Assembly: GCA_009667805.1 (NCBI GenBank)
Contig: CM019067.1
Coordinates: 63,346,637 to 63,410,636, forward strand
Direction: 5' to 3'
DNA from: Leptobrachium leishanense
Lineage: Eukaryota > Chordata > Amphibia > Anura > Megophryidae
Length of the DNA stretch: 64,000 nt
Part shown: positions 33,346 to 45,678 of the stretch, piece after piece
How positions within the stretch are numbered: position 1 is the stretch's first letter
Layout: the number at the start of each line of letters is the position of its first letter
Notes under the pieces: generated by a model
Databases searched by the model: none
Seen by the model: only the letters and a program-made list of their open reading frames with translations
Told to the model about the DNA's origin: nothing
Position numbers and translations under genes: made by a program

Positions 33346-33534
33346 CGGTTGCCTTTTTCAGTTATTTGTGCCCTTCAAGATTCCTTGTGTTTTCTTCATT
33401 TAAATGACTACATATCCTAGTATCCCTACTGCTTAACTAAAGACTGGTTATTACTTATCCATGTGCAGTTCCTCCTGTATTCAGTTGCCTAATATACTTT
33501 GCAATTCCACCTCAATCCAAACCTTACATTCCCC
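33346..33534. other. No feature recognised
   Basis: AT-rich spacer beyond the 5' end of the LINE. Confidence 0.4.
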
Positions 33535-33755
33535 AAAGATCGTTTCAGTCTTGTTGGCCCACATCAGGACAGTACAGCCGATGCCTCTCTAGGCATCTTG
33601 ATCTAGGAGTCCACACGTCTGGATTACCCTCTTGACTCATGGCAGTGGCGGAAGTACCAGGGTCGCAGCGGTCGCAGTTCCCCTCCCTGCTGTTCCCCTC
33701 CCTGCGAGCGGCCCGCTGGCTTGCAGCTTGCCTGCTCGCGTGGGATGGGAACTAG

Positions 33756-33848
33756 CTGACCAGCGCACGAGATCTCGCGAGAACTCGGCTGCGCTGGTCA
33801 GGTGGTTTCCAGTGAGCGGCCAGGCTGCATGCTTTCAACGGCCGCTCA
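33756..33848. repeat. GC-rich inverted repeats beside M3
   Basis: CTGACCAGCGCA pairs with TGCGCTGGTCAG around a CGAGATCTCGCG centre, then GTGAGCGGCC pairs with GGCCGCTCAC. Confidence 0.85.
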
Positions 33849-33904
33849 CCTCGGAGAGGAACGGCGGCAGCAGAGGAGCCCGAGGTGAGCTGGGGGGCCC
33901 TATA

Positions 33905-34272
33905 TACCCATAAGAGCTGGGGGCAAATCTATCCATAAGCTGGGGCAATATATCCATGTGCTGGGGCAGTATATCCATGTGCTGGGGCAGTATATCCATG
34001 TGCTGGGGCAGTATATCCATGTGCTGGGGCAGTATATCCATGTGCTGGGGCAGTATATTCATGAGCTGGGGGCAAATATATCCATGAGCTGGGGGCAAAT
34101 ATATCCATGAGCTGGGGGCAAATATATCAATGAGCTGGGGGCAAATATATCAATGAGCTGGGGGCAAAAATATCAATGAGCTGGGGGCAAAAATATCCAT
34201 GTGTGAGCTGGGGGCAATATATGTCCATGTGAGCTGGGGGCAATATATGTCCATGTGAGCTGGGGGCAATAC
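33905..34272 (-). repeat. 21-26-bp minisatellite array (M3)
   Basis: On the - strand the units read GCCCCAGCACATGGATATAC (21-bp type, six in a row) and GCCCCCAGCTCATGGATATA (23-bp type), with two CAGCTCACATGGACATATA units at the edge. The core matches M1 and M2. Confidence 0.93.
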
Positions 34273-34588
34273 TATCTTTTTTACATTGCAGAAAAAAAAA
34301 AGGTAAAAATATGGATCTTTTTTGGGGGGGTTGGGGGGGCCCTTCATGGATTCTTGCACCGGGGCCCTCAGGTTTCTAGTTACGCCACTGACTCATGGAG
34401 AACAAAAAACAAGTTTATGAGAGAACTGAGACCCAAATAGTTCAAAAATATCATCTGAGGTTGCTATATCTAAGGAGACTTCCTTGGCATTTCGGTTCTG
34501 TCTTCCATTTTTGATTTGCATGTGGTATCGTCTTCTCTGTAATGGCACCATCAAGCTAAAACCTTATGTGGACTGAATTGGACTTTCT

Positions 34589-35296
34589 GGGCTAAATTAC
34601 AATCTTCACACAAACGTTTGTGCCGGCGCAAAAAAACCTTAATGCGTGGGGTAAAACCATTTGCGCCTAATCCCGTATTACATCAGCGCAACAACCACGC
34701 CCAATCATCTTCCGCGGGTGAGCCTGCACGAGCTTACTGTACTGCGCGCGTCCTATGCTTAACATTTGTGAGCGCAAATGCGAATGTGCGCTGGTACAAG
34801 GATGGTATTACAATCCATTTCACCGCTTAGCCTTTGCGCACATAATTTTAGCAACTCCCAAAAGCTGGTGCTAACGGCAAATCTGAACAACCTGCCTAAC
34901 CCGAAAAAAGAACAGCCCATAAAAAGGAATGCAGCAACAATGGATGATGGCAGGTGTGTGTGTATTATTACTGTAGCATATGTGCTCATTTTGCATCATA
35001 GACGCAGAACCTGTCTCCGATGCTTCTGGCAGACGCAATTCAGTTGCGTTTGATAGGTGTTTCTTCATTTTGATTGGCTGAATGGGTGCAAAAAACTGCG
35101 CTCAAAGATTTTTGCGCAAGACGGTACTGAGCCTGCATTTGTGCGTGTCCTGTTTGCGCGCGCAATTGATCGGCGGAAGAAAAAAGCTGCAAGGATTGTA
35201 ATTCCAGCGGTGATTTGCGCGCGCAAAAGTTTAACGGTTGGCGCAAAGATTTTCGCTTTGCGCGAGGCTTTTTGCATGAATATTGTAATCTAGCCC
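34589..35296. mobile_element. GCG-rich short inverted-repeat element with TCT flanks
   Basis: Ends GGGCTAAATTACAAT and, inverted, GGGCTAGATTACAAT; 3-bp flanks TCT on both sides. CpG-dense interior full of TTTGCGC and GCGCAAA words, with open frames by chance. The 3-bp duplication suggests a Harbinger-like element; superfamily unproven. Confidence 0.75.
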
Positions 35297-35299
35297 TCT

Positions 35300-35685
35300 G
35301 AAAGGCAGAATACACTGTCCATTGTCAGTGTTCTCATAAATTTGTTTAGCTGTTTTTGTTGAGTACGAACAGAAGCCAAAGATCAGAGTACAAATTATTC
35401 TCAGGAGCTAAATATGTACAACTACACTAGACATATATTTTGTTTGCGTGTCTCATTAAGCCCTTCAGGTGACACGCTGTCTGACTTAGATTTGGAGTTG
35501 CCTTATTTTGTTTGTTTGTTTTTTAAGATTTTAACCAGATTTAAATGGAGATACATTGTCTTATTTTACAGTACTCTAAAGATCTAATGACTTCTTTGAT
35601 ACATCTGTTAACAGTTTCAGTTCCCTTTCGGATTTATGTCACTCTATACTTTAAACTAATTAGTTTTTTTTAACTGGAAATAGAA
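35300..35685. other. No feature recognised
   Basis: AT-rich sequence, no supported feature. Confidence 0.4.
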
Positions 35686-35687
35686 AT

Positions 35688-36082
35688 GAAAAATGCGCCT
35701 AGCTTCTCCCCGCATCACCTCTTCCCATGATAGACTGCAGGACTTCCCACGAGCAGCCCCCATCCTCTGGAGCGCGCTACCTCGTACGGTTAGACTTTAC
35801 CCTAAAGACATTCCTATTCAGGCAAGCCTACCACCTGACTCACTAATACACCCCACTGCCCCAACCAGTCCATCACTCTCACCTTGCAGTCCCCTCCTCC
35901 TGGTTCCACCCCCAACCCTTCTAAAATGTAAGTTCCCACGGGAATAGGGCCCTCCTACCGGTTTATCAAATGTTGTTCCGTCTCAGTGTATTGTAACCCT
36001 GTCTATATTGTGCCCATTGTTCAGCGCTGTGGAATATGCTGGCGCTATATAAATAAAGTATAATAATAATAATAATAATAAA
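35688..36082 (+). mobile_element. L2-type LINE 3' end
   Basis: Encodes the decayed ORF2 end (RAAPILWSALPRTVR) then the tail TAAGTTCCCACGGGAATAGG, GTTCAGCGCTGTGGAAT and GGCGCTATATAAATAAAG, ending in an ATA run (36059-36081). Confidence 0.9.
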
Positions 36083-36084
36083 TG

Positions 36085-36300
36085 CTCCCATTTCTCTACC
36101 CGTCCCTAAATTTAAAAAGATTTGGTCAAAAATTATTTAGAATTAATAATGTAATTCCTATATAATCTAGATAACCATATATTGTTAAATGTTTCAATCT
36201 TTTAAAGCACTCTTTTATTGATACTTCGGGATGAATGTCTTAATAGATATTTTCAAGCAGCAACTTGGTACTGCTGCCACAAAACGGCAACAACTGACAC
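36085..36300. other. No feature recognised
   Basis: AT-rich spacer. Confidence 0.4.
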
Positions 36301-36303
36301 TAA

Positions 36304-36752
36304 GGCTAGGGTCAGACGAGCGTGATTTCTACGGGCTGTACGTCCGTGCAGTACGGACATCGTCAGTACGGATGACGCAGTAGTGGTCACACAGTCCGTT
36401 TTTTCACTGAAGTTATTTTTTGACGGATGTAGGAGGGGAAAATAAATTACAATGAAAAAACATTCTGTCCGTCAAAAATGCTGGACGTATAAATGCAGTC
36501 CGTCTGACCTCGCTCCATCACTCACACACAAAGCTATGCAGACGTTATGGACGTGGCGCACTCCGCACGTCCGTTCTAGCAGTATTACGTTCTTGCCTAA
36601 CCTGCGTCCGTTTGCAGCGTCTGTCATGCGTCCGCAGTTCAGTGCGGACGTACTTCATGTGTCAGGCTCCAATGGACTTACTTTCATGCTATCACGGACG
36701 TACTTTTAGGCGCAATCACGGACGTGAACACTACGCTCGTCTGACCCCAGCC
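36304..36752. mobile_element. CpG-rich GGCTAGGGTCAG short element, copy 2
   Basis: Ends GGCTAGGGTCAGACGAGCG and CGCTCGTCTGACCCCAGCC; flanks TAA and TTA. Interior differs from copies 1, 3 and 4 (GACGTACTTCATGTGTC subtype) and matches copy 6. Confidence 0.8.
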
Positions 36753-36755
36753 TTA

Positions 36756-37700
36756 GAATCACCTGTGAGGCTCAAATTGTTACCAATTAAAATGATGAAT
36801 GGGGTGTGCATCCGTCTACTCTGCATGTTTGATAATGAAATTCTAAAGGGAGGTCTGGGTTTTCATTTGCAAAGTTTAATCTGTTAGTATCTAAGAACAG
36901 GCGTGGTGGGTGGCTGCGAAATGTAAGTTAAACAGAGGCCAGGTGAGGACACGTGCCATAAGACTATACATTCACATTGTTGTGGAAGTAACTTGGAACA
37001 AGATTGTCTCAACGGAAAACATCTGCAGTACTATTAAATAATGATGCGTCTTGAACAGCTGTGTGAAATTAAAGAGGGACGAGGTACCTGACATTTGCGT
37101 GATACGTTTTAAGATATTATTCTTATTAATTCTTCTGTCAATGTCCAGATACAAACCAAAGCTTTATTACTCCTGAATGCAATTAAACTTCAATTAGATG
37201 GCACACCACACTACCATCTATGGCCTCTATTCCCCTAGCTGATGCTAAAATAGGGGACACTAACAGGAAAACCTGGGCCTGCAGTTTCCTCATTTTAGAC
37301 TCAGATTCCAGGGCAGGCCCTACCTCGGCACCTTGAATGAAGAACTTCCGCAACACTGCGAGTATCATCACCTGGAGTCCATAGGACTCCATGGAGGGTT
37401 ACGCTGCTGGGCCGTGAGATCACTCAGCGCCGTGGAGTGAATTCGGAGGAAGACTGGGAACTATTTGTCCACAGTCTTTCTCTGCTCGCAGCCAGAAGAA
37501 GCATCTGATCGGTTCACCGTTCTCGTCATGTGATGAGAGGGGAGTATTTGATTTTATTAGGGTTTTTGTAGGGGTGCTAAATTATTCAGCAGAATCAGTT
37601 AGTACCAGCTTTTAGGTGCTGCTAAAATTTGTTAGTGTGCGTTAATTAGCGCTAGGACTTTGTAATAGCTTACTTATTCTAACACTAATCGTGCTCCATA
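36756..37700. other. Mostly unassigned sequence
   Basis: No gene seen. A palindromic TGGAGTCCATAGGACTCCA at 37373-37391 recurs in the 1305-bp tandem unit (about 52890-52910). The stretch 37570-37700 loosely resembles the GCG-rich element interiors (GTGCGTTAATTAGCGC). Confidence 0.4.
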
Positions 37701-37706
37701 TGTATA

Positions 37707-37888
37707 CAAGGTTATTCAGAGAGAGGTGAAAAGCAGGAGAAGGACTGGAGAATGGAAAATTCTAGGTCAAAATAGCCAAACCAGAAAAACTCTCCCATTT
37801 ATCTCACTTTCCAAATCGGCTACTTTGACCTAGAATTTTCCATTCTCCAGTCATTCTCCTGCTTTTCACCTCTCTCTGAATAACCCTG
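37707..37888. mobile_element. 182-bp palindromic short element, TA flanks
   Basis: Ends CAAGGTTATTCAGAGAGAGG and, inverted, CAGGGTTATTCAGAGAGAGG; TA on each side. Nearly a full palindrome around CTCCCATTTATCTCAC. It serves as the empty-site reference for the insertion at 60772-61187. Confidence 0.88.
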
Positions 37889-38156
37889 TAAGTATAGGAT
37901 ACACAAAGCACAGTACAGATTTCTCACGGGTTCAGCGTTAGCAATGTAATATGGGTGGCATGTGTAAATGTCACTAGTCCTGCCTTTAACGCTTACTCAC
38001 CCAAACGCTACAGTAAGTATAGACAAGGAATTGGGCCAGCATGAGCAAGGACACATGGTTTATAAAATTAACAACTTTAAGTTTAGGAAAATAAAAAATA
38101 TCTAGACACTTGCTCAGTTAATATTATTTTTGTATTTAAATAATAAATACAATTAA

Positions 38157-38650
38157 AGGGACACTCTACTCATCCTGACCACTTTCACCTCACCCCTCCT
38201 CTCCCAGCTCCCCAGATCTGTTGAAATCACAGGGTGAAGAGGAGGAGTTTCCGCCACTCCATCCAGCGTCAGCAACAGCCGGGATTTTTTAATTTCCTGG
38301 CTGCTGGTCACCAGATTGATCACTAGATGCTGACATCGTACGCTCTGAGACCAATTGCGATAGCGAGCAGTCACAGTCTACGCAGGCACTACAGAACCTG
38401 GGAATGTAAAGTGAGCAGGTCCTGTAGAGGTGCGAGGTTTGCGGCTCCTATGCTATGCAAGTAGCGTAGAAGTGCAAATTGAGCCGAAAGGTTTCATTGA
38501 CAACTTGGTTTGGGAGTCGCTGAGCCGAAGAGGAGGAGCTGCATGCGCTGAGGGACTAAAGGTGAGTAAAATCACACAAAAAGGTAAAAAAAAGGAATAA
38601 AAATAATTGGGCAGATGCTGTCAGCAGTCTCTGCCTAAGGGGTTAAACTC
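38157..38650. mobile_element. Possible TTAA-flanked AAAGGGACAC (Kolobok/T2-like) fragment
   Basis: TTAA at 38153-38156 followed by AGGGACACTCTACTCATCC, a start typical of TTAA-targeting T2/Kolobok-like frog elements. No matching right end, so probably truncated. Confidence 0.45.
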
Positions 38651-38725
38651 TAACATGGAGTTATTTCTCCAAGAAAGCTGTTTCTCGTGATTCACCCGAA
38701 GCAAGTATGTATAGAGACAGACCTA

Positions 38726-39385
38726 GGGCCCTATTACATTCTTAACGCATACTAAACGCGTGGTTTTTTTGCGCGAAGCGTTAAACGTTAACGCACGAAA
38801 ATTACCGCTGGAATTACATTCCACGCGCATTTTTTCATCCGTTGGGAAATCGCACATGTAAAACCGATGCACAAAAGATGCGTACTTTGCGCGCAGAAAT
38901 CAGTGAGCGCAATGTAATTTTTAACGCGAGTCCGTCATTTTGTGCGGACTGCTCACAACAGACGTATGTTCTGACGGAAGACAAGGTAGTGGCCGTCATT
39001 TTTGACGGATCTAGTTATAAAAAACGTGCGCATCAACGTTCTCCGTTGTGAATCCGCAGTTTGGTACGGTCAGGTTGTTACAATTTGCCGATACCACCAG
39101 ACGTTAAAATTATGCGCGCAAACGTTGTCCGTTAAATTTTGCGCTAAGATTGTAATACCATGCGCGCACCAGCGCACAAACGCATTTGCGCTCACAATGT
39201 TAAGTATAGGATGCGCGCGCTAAATTGCACTCGCAAAGGGTTCACGCAGAGTCACTCGCGTTAGACGTTAACGTGCATTTTGTGCGCGAACGTCGTAATA
39301 CGACATTCAGCGCAAAGGGTTTTGCCCCTCGCGTTAATGCATTTTTGCGCGCGCACAATTGTGTGCGAAGACTGTAATAGGGCCC
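38726..39385. mobile_element. GCG-rich short inverted-repeat element with CTA flanks
   Basis: Ends GGGCCCTATTACA and, inverted, GGGCCCTATTACAGTC; 3-bp flanks CTA at 38723-38725 and 39386-39388. Interior is CpG-dense with TTTGCGC/GCGCAAA words as at 34589-35296, to which it is related. Confidence 0.82.
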
Positions 39386-39389
39386 CTAA

Positions 39390-39760
39390 TTGGGCCATCT
39401 TACATGTCCCGTTAAGATAATTACTGCACTAAATATAATATTGTATATGTAGTTTGCACATTTTGCATGGTCAGGAATTCAACAAATCACTTCCACATCT
39501 CTAAATCCCTAGGTGGCAGCAACTGACAGAGTAAAGCTTTTCTTGGCACATAATAGAGAAATGGAAACAGACTCTTGCCAGAAGTCCTTCAGCTCTCAGA
39601 TAAAACAACTGCAATTCTCACCTGGGCTTACATTTGTTTCCACCAAAATGAGTCACTTTTCAAATGCTGATACCAGCTCAGCTCTTTTATACCTCCTAAT
39701 TTAAATAATAATGTCCTGAACCAAAATAAACATCTATTATTCTTCAAAAAGTCTTGCTTT
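39390..39760. other. No feature recognised
   Basis: AT-rich, no supported feature. Confidence 0.4.
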
Positions 39761-39763
39761 TTA

Positions 39764-40189
39764 GGCTAGGGTCAGACTAACGCATTTTTCGCGTTGTCTG
39801 TGAAAAAGTGCGTTCGAACGAATGGACGCATTTTTTCACGGAGTACGCGATAGCGGTCATACGATGCGCATTTGCATCCGTGATTTTGTACGGATCATCA
39901 ATAAAACACTTTGTGCATCTGGACGTTATGTTGGCCGGACATTAGCAGCGTCTGACATCTCCAATTCACGCAAACACGCCGCTAGCGGACGCAGCGCACT
40001 CTGTACGTCAGTACTAGCAGTTTAACGTTCTCGAAAAAATGCGTTCGTTTTCCACTTGCGTTGCGCGGCCGGACTTTTGTGCGACCGTACTTCGTATATT
40101 GGCCGTCATTGCCTGGCACTTGCTGCTAGTGCGGCCGTGATTAAGTGCGCCTGCACGCGCGTTCGCACTGCGCTCGTCTGACCCTAGCC
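39764..40189. mobile_element. CpG-rich GGCTAGGGTCAG short element, copy 3
   Basis: Ends GGCTAGGGTCAGACTAACGC and GTCTGACCCTAGCC; TTA on both sides (39761-39763, 40190-40192). CpG-dense interior. Confidence 0.88.
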
Positions 40190-40402
40190 TTATACTTAAA
40201 ATTGTAAAGATGCATTCAATAAGTGGTAATGGTTGTTTTTTATCTTTATAAATGCTTTTTTTTTTAATTCTTTTTAGTATAGGACCCTTTTTCAAACAGA
40301 GGGGGGTACACATACAGTAGATTGTCTTGCTCACCATTGTCTATAGAGTCACAAAAACACTAAAATGCCTTGATCAGACTCAAATTATATTGATACATTT
40401 AA

Positions 40403-41250
40403 GGGGTTATTCAGAGAGAGACGATCTGGCCCAGAAATGTCACCGAACAGTGAATTTCCCCGTACAGTGACATTTCGAGGCCATTCGGCTATTCATAGAG
40501 CAGGCAGTTTGCCAAATTTTGGCGAACTGCCAGCAAGTACGGTGCCTGTTTGAAGGCAGTGAAATCCCCCATAGAGAAGCAATGATCTATTCAGAGAACA
40601 CTGAACAGCAGAGAAAAGTTGCCGAAATTCCCTGCTGTTCGGTGCTTTCATTCGTCAGGTTTATTCAGGCGAATCCCTTAGGCTTCAATGTTAAAAATAT
40701 TCCCATATTCATTCAATATCTAATAAACCGTTTATTATTTTAATCTGCAGTAAAATTACGCCTTTTTTTTTTAAGATCTTTTAGGCATTTTTCAGGAATT
40801 TTTCAGATTTTTTTTTCCCTTTTTATTTAGTTTTTTAAAAGCAGTTTTTCTTTTTTCTGTAACAGACCTTTTTATTATCATTCATAGGACCTTATATGTA
40901 AATTCCAGGCATTTTCATTTGGTAGTTTTTTTTGTAAAAATTTTGACACTTTCAATCATATTGTTTTTGTTTTACCCCATTCGTCACCTTGTTGGCTTTT
41001 TCCCGTGGCTGGTCTGCGCTGTGATCGGTGGCGCGTCAGCTTTTTCCGACGTGTTCAGCATGTTTTTTGCAGCGTTTCTGGCGGGTTTTAGGTGGGATTT
41101 CGGCGGGTGTGCGGTGGGTTTTCCCTGCACTCCGGGAACACTGCGGTGAATGCTGGGTGGGGGCTTTGATTCCCCGAAGTACAGGGAAGCGGGGGCAACG
41201 AAAGAACAACAAAAATGTCAGCGACATTTCGGTGCTCTCTGAATAACCCC
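40403..41250. mobile_element. GGGTTATTCAGAG element, long form
   Basis: Termini GGGGTTATTCAGAGAGAG and, inverted, GGGGTTATTCAGAGAGCAC. The interior has GATCTGGCCC, a CAATATCTAATAAA module at 40707, and a TATATGTAAATTCCAGGCA block. The apparent frames are G/T-rich chance frames; no transposase. Duplication ambiguous (TTA or TTAA-like). Confidence 0.75.
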
Positions 41251-41484
41251 CTTAGTTTAAGATGAAAAACGTCATATGATGAACAGTCCTATAAATGACT
41301 AAAAAGAAGGGCAGCGAGAGTATTTGAAAAAAACAATAAATTGGGTTCAGAAGAAAGGATAATAATCTCTGAAAGTCAAGAAAAGGCATTTATAAGTGGA
41401 CGGATTTGAGTCTTGATTAAAGAAATGTAAGGGTGGTGCCTGGTTGAATGTGATAAGGGAGTTTATCCTAAAACAGAGAAACAT
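41251..41484. other. No feature recognised
   Basis: AT-rich spacer. Confidence 0.4.
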
Positions 41485-41487
41485 TAA

Positions 41488-41913
41488 GGCTAGGGTCAAA
41501 CGAAAGCATTTTTACACGCGAACGTAAAAAAGTGCGTCCGAACGGATTGATGTATTTTTTCACGGAATATGCGAAAATGGTCATACGATGCGCATTTTCG
41601 TGCGTGATGTTTTACGAATCCAAACCAGGAAACTTTTTGCGTCTGGACGTTATGTTGGCCGGACATTAGCAGGGTCTGACGTCTCCAAATCACACACACA
41701 CACCGCTAGCGGGCGCAGCGCACTCTGTACGTCCGTACTAGAGGTTCTGCGTTCTCGAAAAAATGCGTTCATTTTCCACTTGCGTTGCGCGGCCGGACTT
41801 TCGTGCGACCGTACTTCATATATTGGCCGTCATTGCCCGTCATTTGCTGCTAGTGCGGCCGTGATTAAGTGCGCCAGAACGCACGTTAAAAATGCGCTGG
41901 TCTGACCCCAGCC
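41488..41913. mobile_element. CpG-rich GGCTAGGGTCAG short element, copy 4
   Basis: Ends GGCTAGGGTCAAACG and GGTCTGACCCCAGCC; TAA on both sides (41485-41487, 41914-41916). Confidence 0.88.
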
Positions 41914-42147
41914 TAAAAGTTGAAGAGATTGACCAGGAAGGGGAGAGAATAGAAGAGACGATGGGACAAATTCTGACAACATGAAGACCTTTACAGGAAG
42001 TTTAAGAACCAGAGGGTAGATTCTGTTGGGTGAGCAAAGCTGGATCAAGACTGGATAATAGGGTAAAATAAATGGAAAAATATGAAGAGGGATCTATTAT
42101 CCTGGGAAAATACACAAGAATCTTGCATAAGTACAGTTAAAAGTATT

Positions 42148-42280
42148 TATAAAGCACCAACACGTTCCGTAGCACTGTACAATGGGTAAAACAGAATACT
42201 ATCTACATACAAGTTAGACGCACAAAACAGTAGGAGAGAGGACCCTGCTCGAGAATTTACAATCTAAGTAGGAATAAAGA
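42148..42280 (-). mobile_element. L2-type LINE 3' tail
   Basis: AAGTATTTATAAAGCACCAA, CCGTAGCACTGTACAATGGG and GAATTTACAATCTAAGTAGG are the inverted L2 tail. Confidence 0.8.
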
Positions 42281-42350
42281 GGAATGTGTTGGACTTTAGA
42301 CATGAAGGAATTATGAGATTTTCAGAAAAGGAGAGATTATTATTAGTTAA

Positions 42351-42591
42351 TTAACCCCTTAAGGACGCACGGGTGGTACCCTTAAGAGGTCGCTTTCGCC
42401 GGCAAGGCGTACAGGTACGCCTCGCCGTCAGGTGCCATCGCGCGGCACTGATCCGAGCTCTCCCCGCAGCCGGCGCGCAGCGCACGTCATTGGCTGCAGG
42501 GGGACGGCCTAAAATGTGCAGCCAATGACGCGCCACGAGTCAGCGCACGCAGGTTGTGGGGAGGGGTCGTCCTGCGGCGTTAAGGGGTTAA
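42351..42591. mobile_element. 241-bp piggyBac-like short element
   Basis: TTAA at 42351-42354 and 42588-42591; inverted ends CCCCTTAAGGACGC and CCCCTTAACGCCGC. GC-rich interior with inverted pairs (GGCAAGGCGTAC with GTACGCCTCGCC; AGCGCACGTCATTGGCTGCA with TGCAGCCAATGACGCG). Confidence 0.85.
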
Positions 42592-42722
42592 GACATATAA
42601 TAGTAACTGAAATAAATACAAGAAAAAAACTGAAAGGAAGAGAGTGTTTCTGTTCTATGTCTTTTTGATAGAATACTGTACTCCTCTAGTTTAACGCAAC
42701 AACTATTGTTTATGTGATTTTA

Positions 42723-43600
<878 letters not shown>

Positions 43601-43688
43601 TGTAAAGAAGAGAAGACTGTGTACAGTTTATTTCCATTCAGCCTGAAAAGAATTTTACAAAACTTTCTGATTGGATTGGTTGATAACT

Positions 43689-43886
43689 TTAACCCTTTCC
43701 CGCTGCAGAGAGTACTATGCCATCCCTGTGGCGGGTGGGCTTAGCAGATGTGGGGCGTATGCCCCGTTGACTTCTATGGGCTGCCTCGGTGTGCGCTGCA
43801 TCAGTGGCTTGGTGGACATAAGACGAGGCACGCTATAGAGGCTGGCAAGTGGGGCGTACCCTACCGGCATTACCCACTGGAGTTAA
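43689..43886. mobile_element. Possible short TTAA-flanked element
   Basis: TTAA at 43689-43692 and 43883-43886 with a left end CCCTTTCCCGCTGCAG. The right end is only weakly inverted; GC-rich interior. Low support. Confidence 0.35.
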
Positions 43887-44137
43887 AGTATTGATTTATT
43901 AAAAAAAATATCAGAATTTTGCTGTGGTTTAGGAAGAGTTTTTTTTATCTAAATTGGAGGTGTTGATTGAAGTGATGTCCAGGGAAATAATATGTGTTGA
44001 GAGTGAGAGAAGTGAAGTAAACTATTTGAAAAAATGTTTTTAATGGGGCATCTGATGTACAAAAAAAACAGATGGTGGAATTGCAGGGGAAAAACATCAA
44101 ATAAGCATAATGACAGGTGTGTTTTTTCTTAAGATAA

Positions 44138-44610
44138 TTAAAGGGATACTTTATTAAAGATAGAGTTCCTTTTTTTGCCCTGAAATAATTAGGTTGATGC
44201 TGCTTACAACCTTTGCCCAATTATTATTTTTTTTTTTAATAGGTGATTTTATTCAACTTTTGTCCTTTGCCACGTGCAGTTCCTCCTTCCAGAAGTCCCT
44301 GCGGCTATCTATCTCAATTTGCACTCCTACCGAACTTCCATACTCAAGTTCCGCAGTACCTGCGCACAGAGATGGATCATAGCTGCCCACACATCAGACT
44401 GCTTACTAGCACGGTGGTTTGAAAGAGGGTGATGCCTCCACGCTCAATACGTGCTGACTCTGCTAGTGACCGATCTGGTGACTGGCAGAAGGGGAGATTA
44501 CACCCGATCAGGCAGGAGGGATGGAGGGAGTAAGGAACACGCCTCACATCCTGACCACTTCAAAGCAATAAAGGGATAATGGATATGGATGAGTAAAAGT
44601 GTCCCTTTAG
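44138..44610. mobile_element. TTAA-flanked AAAGGGACAC element (Kolobok/T2-like)
   Basis: TTAA at 44138 then AGGGATACTTTATTA; the right end reads, inverted, AAAGGGACACTTTTACTCATCC (first 20 bases AAAGGGACACTTTTACTCAT). Right flank TTAG instead of TTAA. No coding sequence. Confidence 0.6.
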
Positions 44611-44614
44611 GAGA

Positions 44615-45670
44615 CCAGTTTTGGCTGGTCTGGACATGTGGATTACAGACAACAGAGGGTCAAAGTCATCAAGGCAACATAACAGGGAAAGACTTTGAGA
44701 AGAGAGGCATGTTTTGCCAAAGGAATTTAGATCTGAGAATGATGCCACTGAAGAGCCTGCCCTGCATCAGGATAAATGTGAGATTCACCAAGCATCACTA
44801 CCATAATTCTCACTAGCATTGAGCTGCAGGCTCCTCTCCCCTAGGCGGCATGAGTGATTTACCTTGCACATGGGAGCAAAGTGGTCAGCTGCAGCTACAA
44901 AACACTATTTATTGTTTACTAAAGAAAGTATAAGGAAATTTGCAGCCAAACTATTTTTCGCAAAAGCAATACACTTTTAATAATTTGTACAAATAACTGA
45001 AGGCACAAGAGTCTATTGGCCATGGAGGACTCACAAAAAAAGACCAAGCACTGATCTCCAAAAGGAAGATACAGGAGAAGGTTCTAACTGGATTACAGAG
45101 ATCAACCATGATTCCTTATCACACTAGAAAAATGAGAATTGTGTTTAGGTTTAGAGTAGAGTTGCTACGTGGTCAATGACGCTAACGAATTACACCCAGA
45201 AAATGTAGAGCGGCATTCTGCCCAACATGAATTAACAATACAAGAATAGAAATAGATGGGTGCCAACGTGATCCAGGAGATTGTACAACTCAAGCTAATG
45301 GAAACTATTATTAGAATAATTGCATTACATTGTTTTAATGACAGGATGTTTGTCTATGTATTTGTAAGTCATTCTGTGAGTACAGTATAACTTAATGTAC
45401 TTATTCCGGAGCTCCTTGTACACTGACATCTATGAAACCAAATTCACTGTGAGATTCTTTCAGATAACAACTGCAAGATAGCAATTCTATTTTATACCTT
45501 TCCCCTCTGGATAGAACCTTCTTTTTCTTGTAGATCTTGGGTGAATCTAACATACAGACCATCCAAACAGTGTTATCGAAAGGGGAAGAGAAAATTGAAG
45601 CTCTGATGCTTTATGTATAATTTGGAATATTTGCATGGGAGACATGGTGGGAGACAAATTTGGATAGGAA
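44615..45670. other. No feature recognised
   Basis: About 1.05 kb of AT-rich sequence without recognisable genes or repeats. Confidence 0.4.
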
Positions 45671-45678
45671 TGGTTTCG

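Larger units (their letters stand above)
33643..34390. mobile_element. hAT-type element with 8-bp duplication ACTCATGG and minisatellite (M3)
   Basis: Termini CAGTGGCGGAAGTACC and, inverted, CAGTGGCGTAACTAG; flanks ACTCATGG at 33635-33642 and 34391-34398 match exactly. The interior has GC-rich inverted repeats (33756-33848) and a minisatellite (33905-34272). No transposase. 748 bp. Confidence 0.92.
33535..34580. repeat. Copy of the ~325-bp dispersed repeat, split by a hAT
   Basis: 33535-33634 matches 19475-19575 in the same orientation, while 34470-34575 matches 19650-19780 inverted. The hAT at 33643-34390 sits inside. The change of orientation means the repeat here is rearranged or two oppositely oriented copies met. 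Confidence 0.6.

Noticed and set aside
40919..41246. Hydrophobic frames that look like membrane segments
   Set aside because: They come from the G/T-rich interior of a GGGTTATTCAGAG element, and related copies at 21880 and 57720 do not keep the frame.
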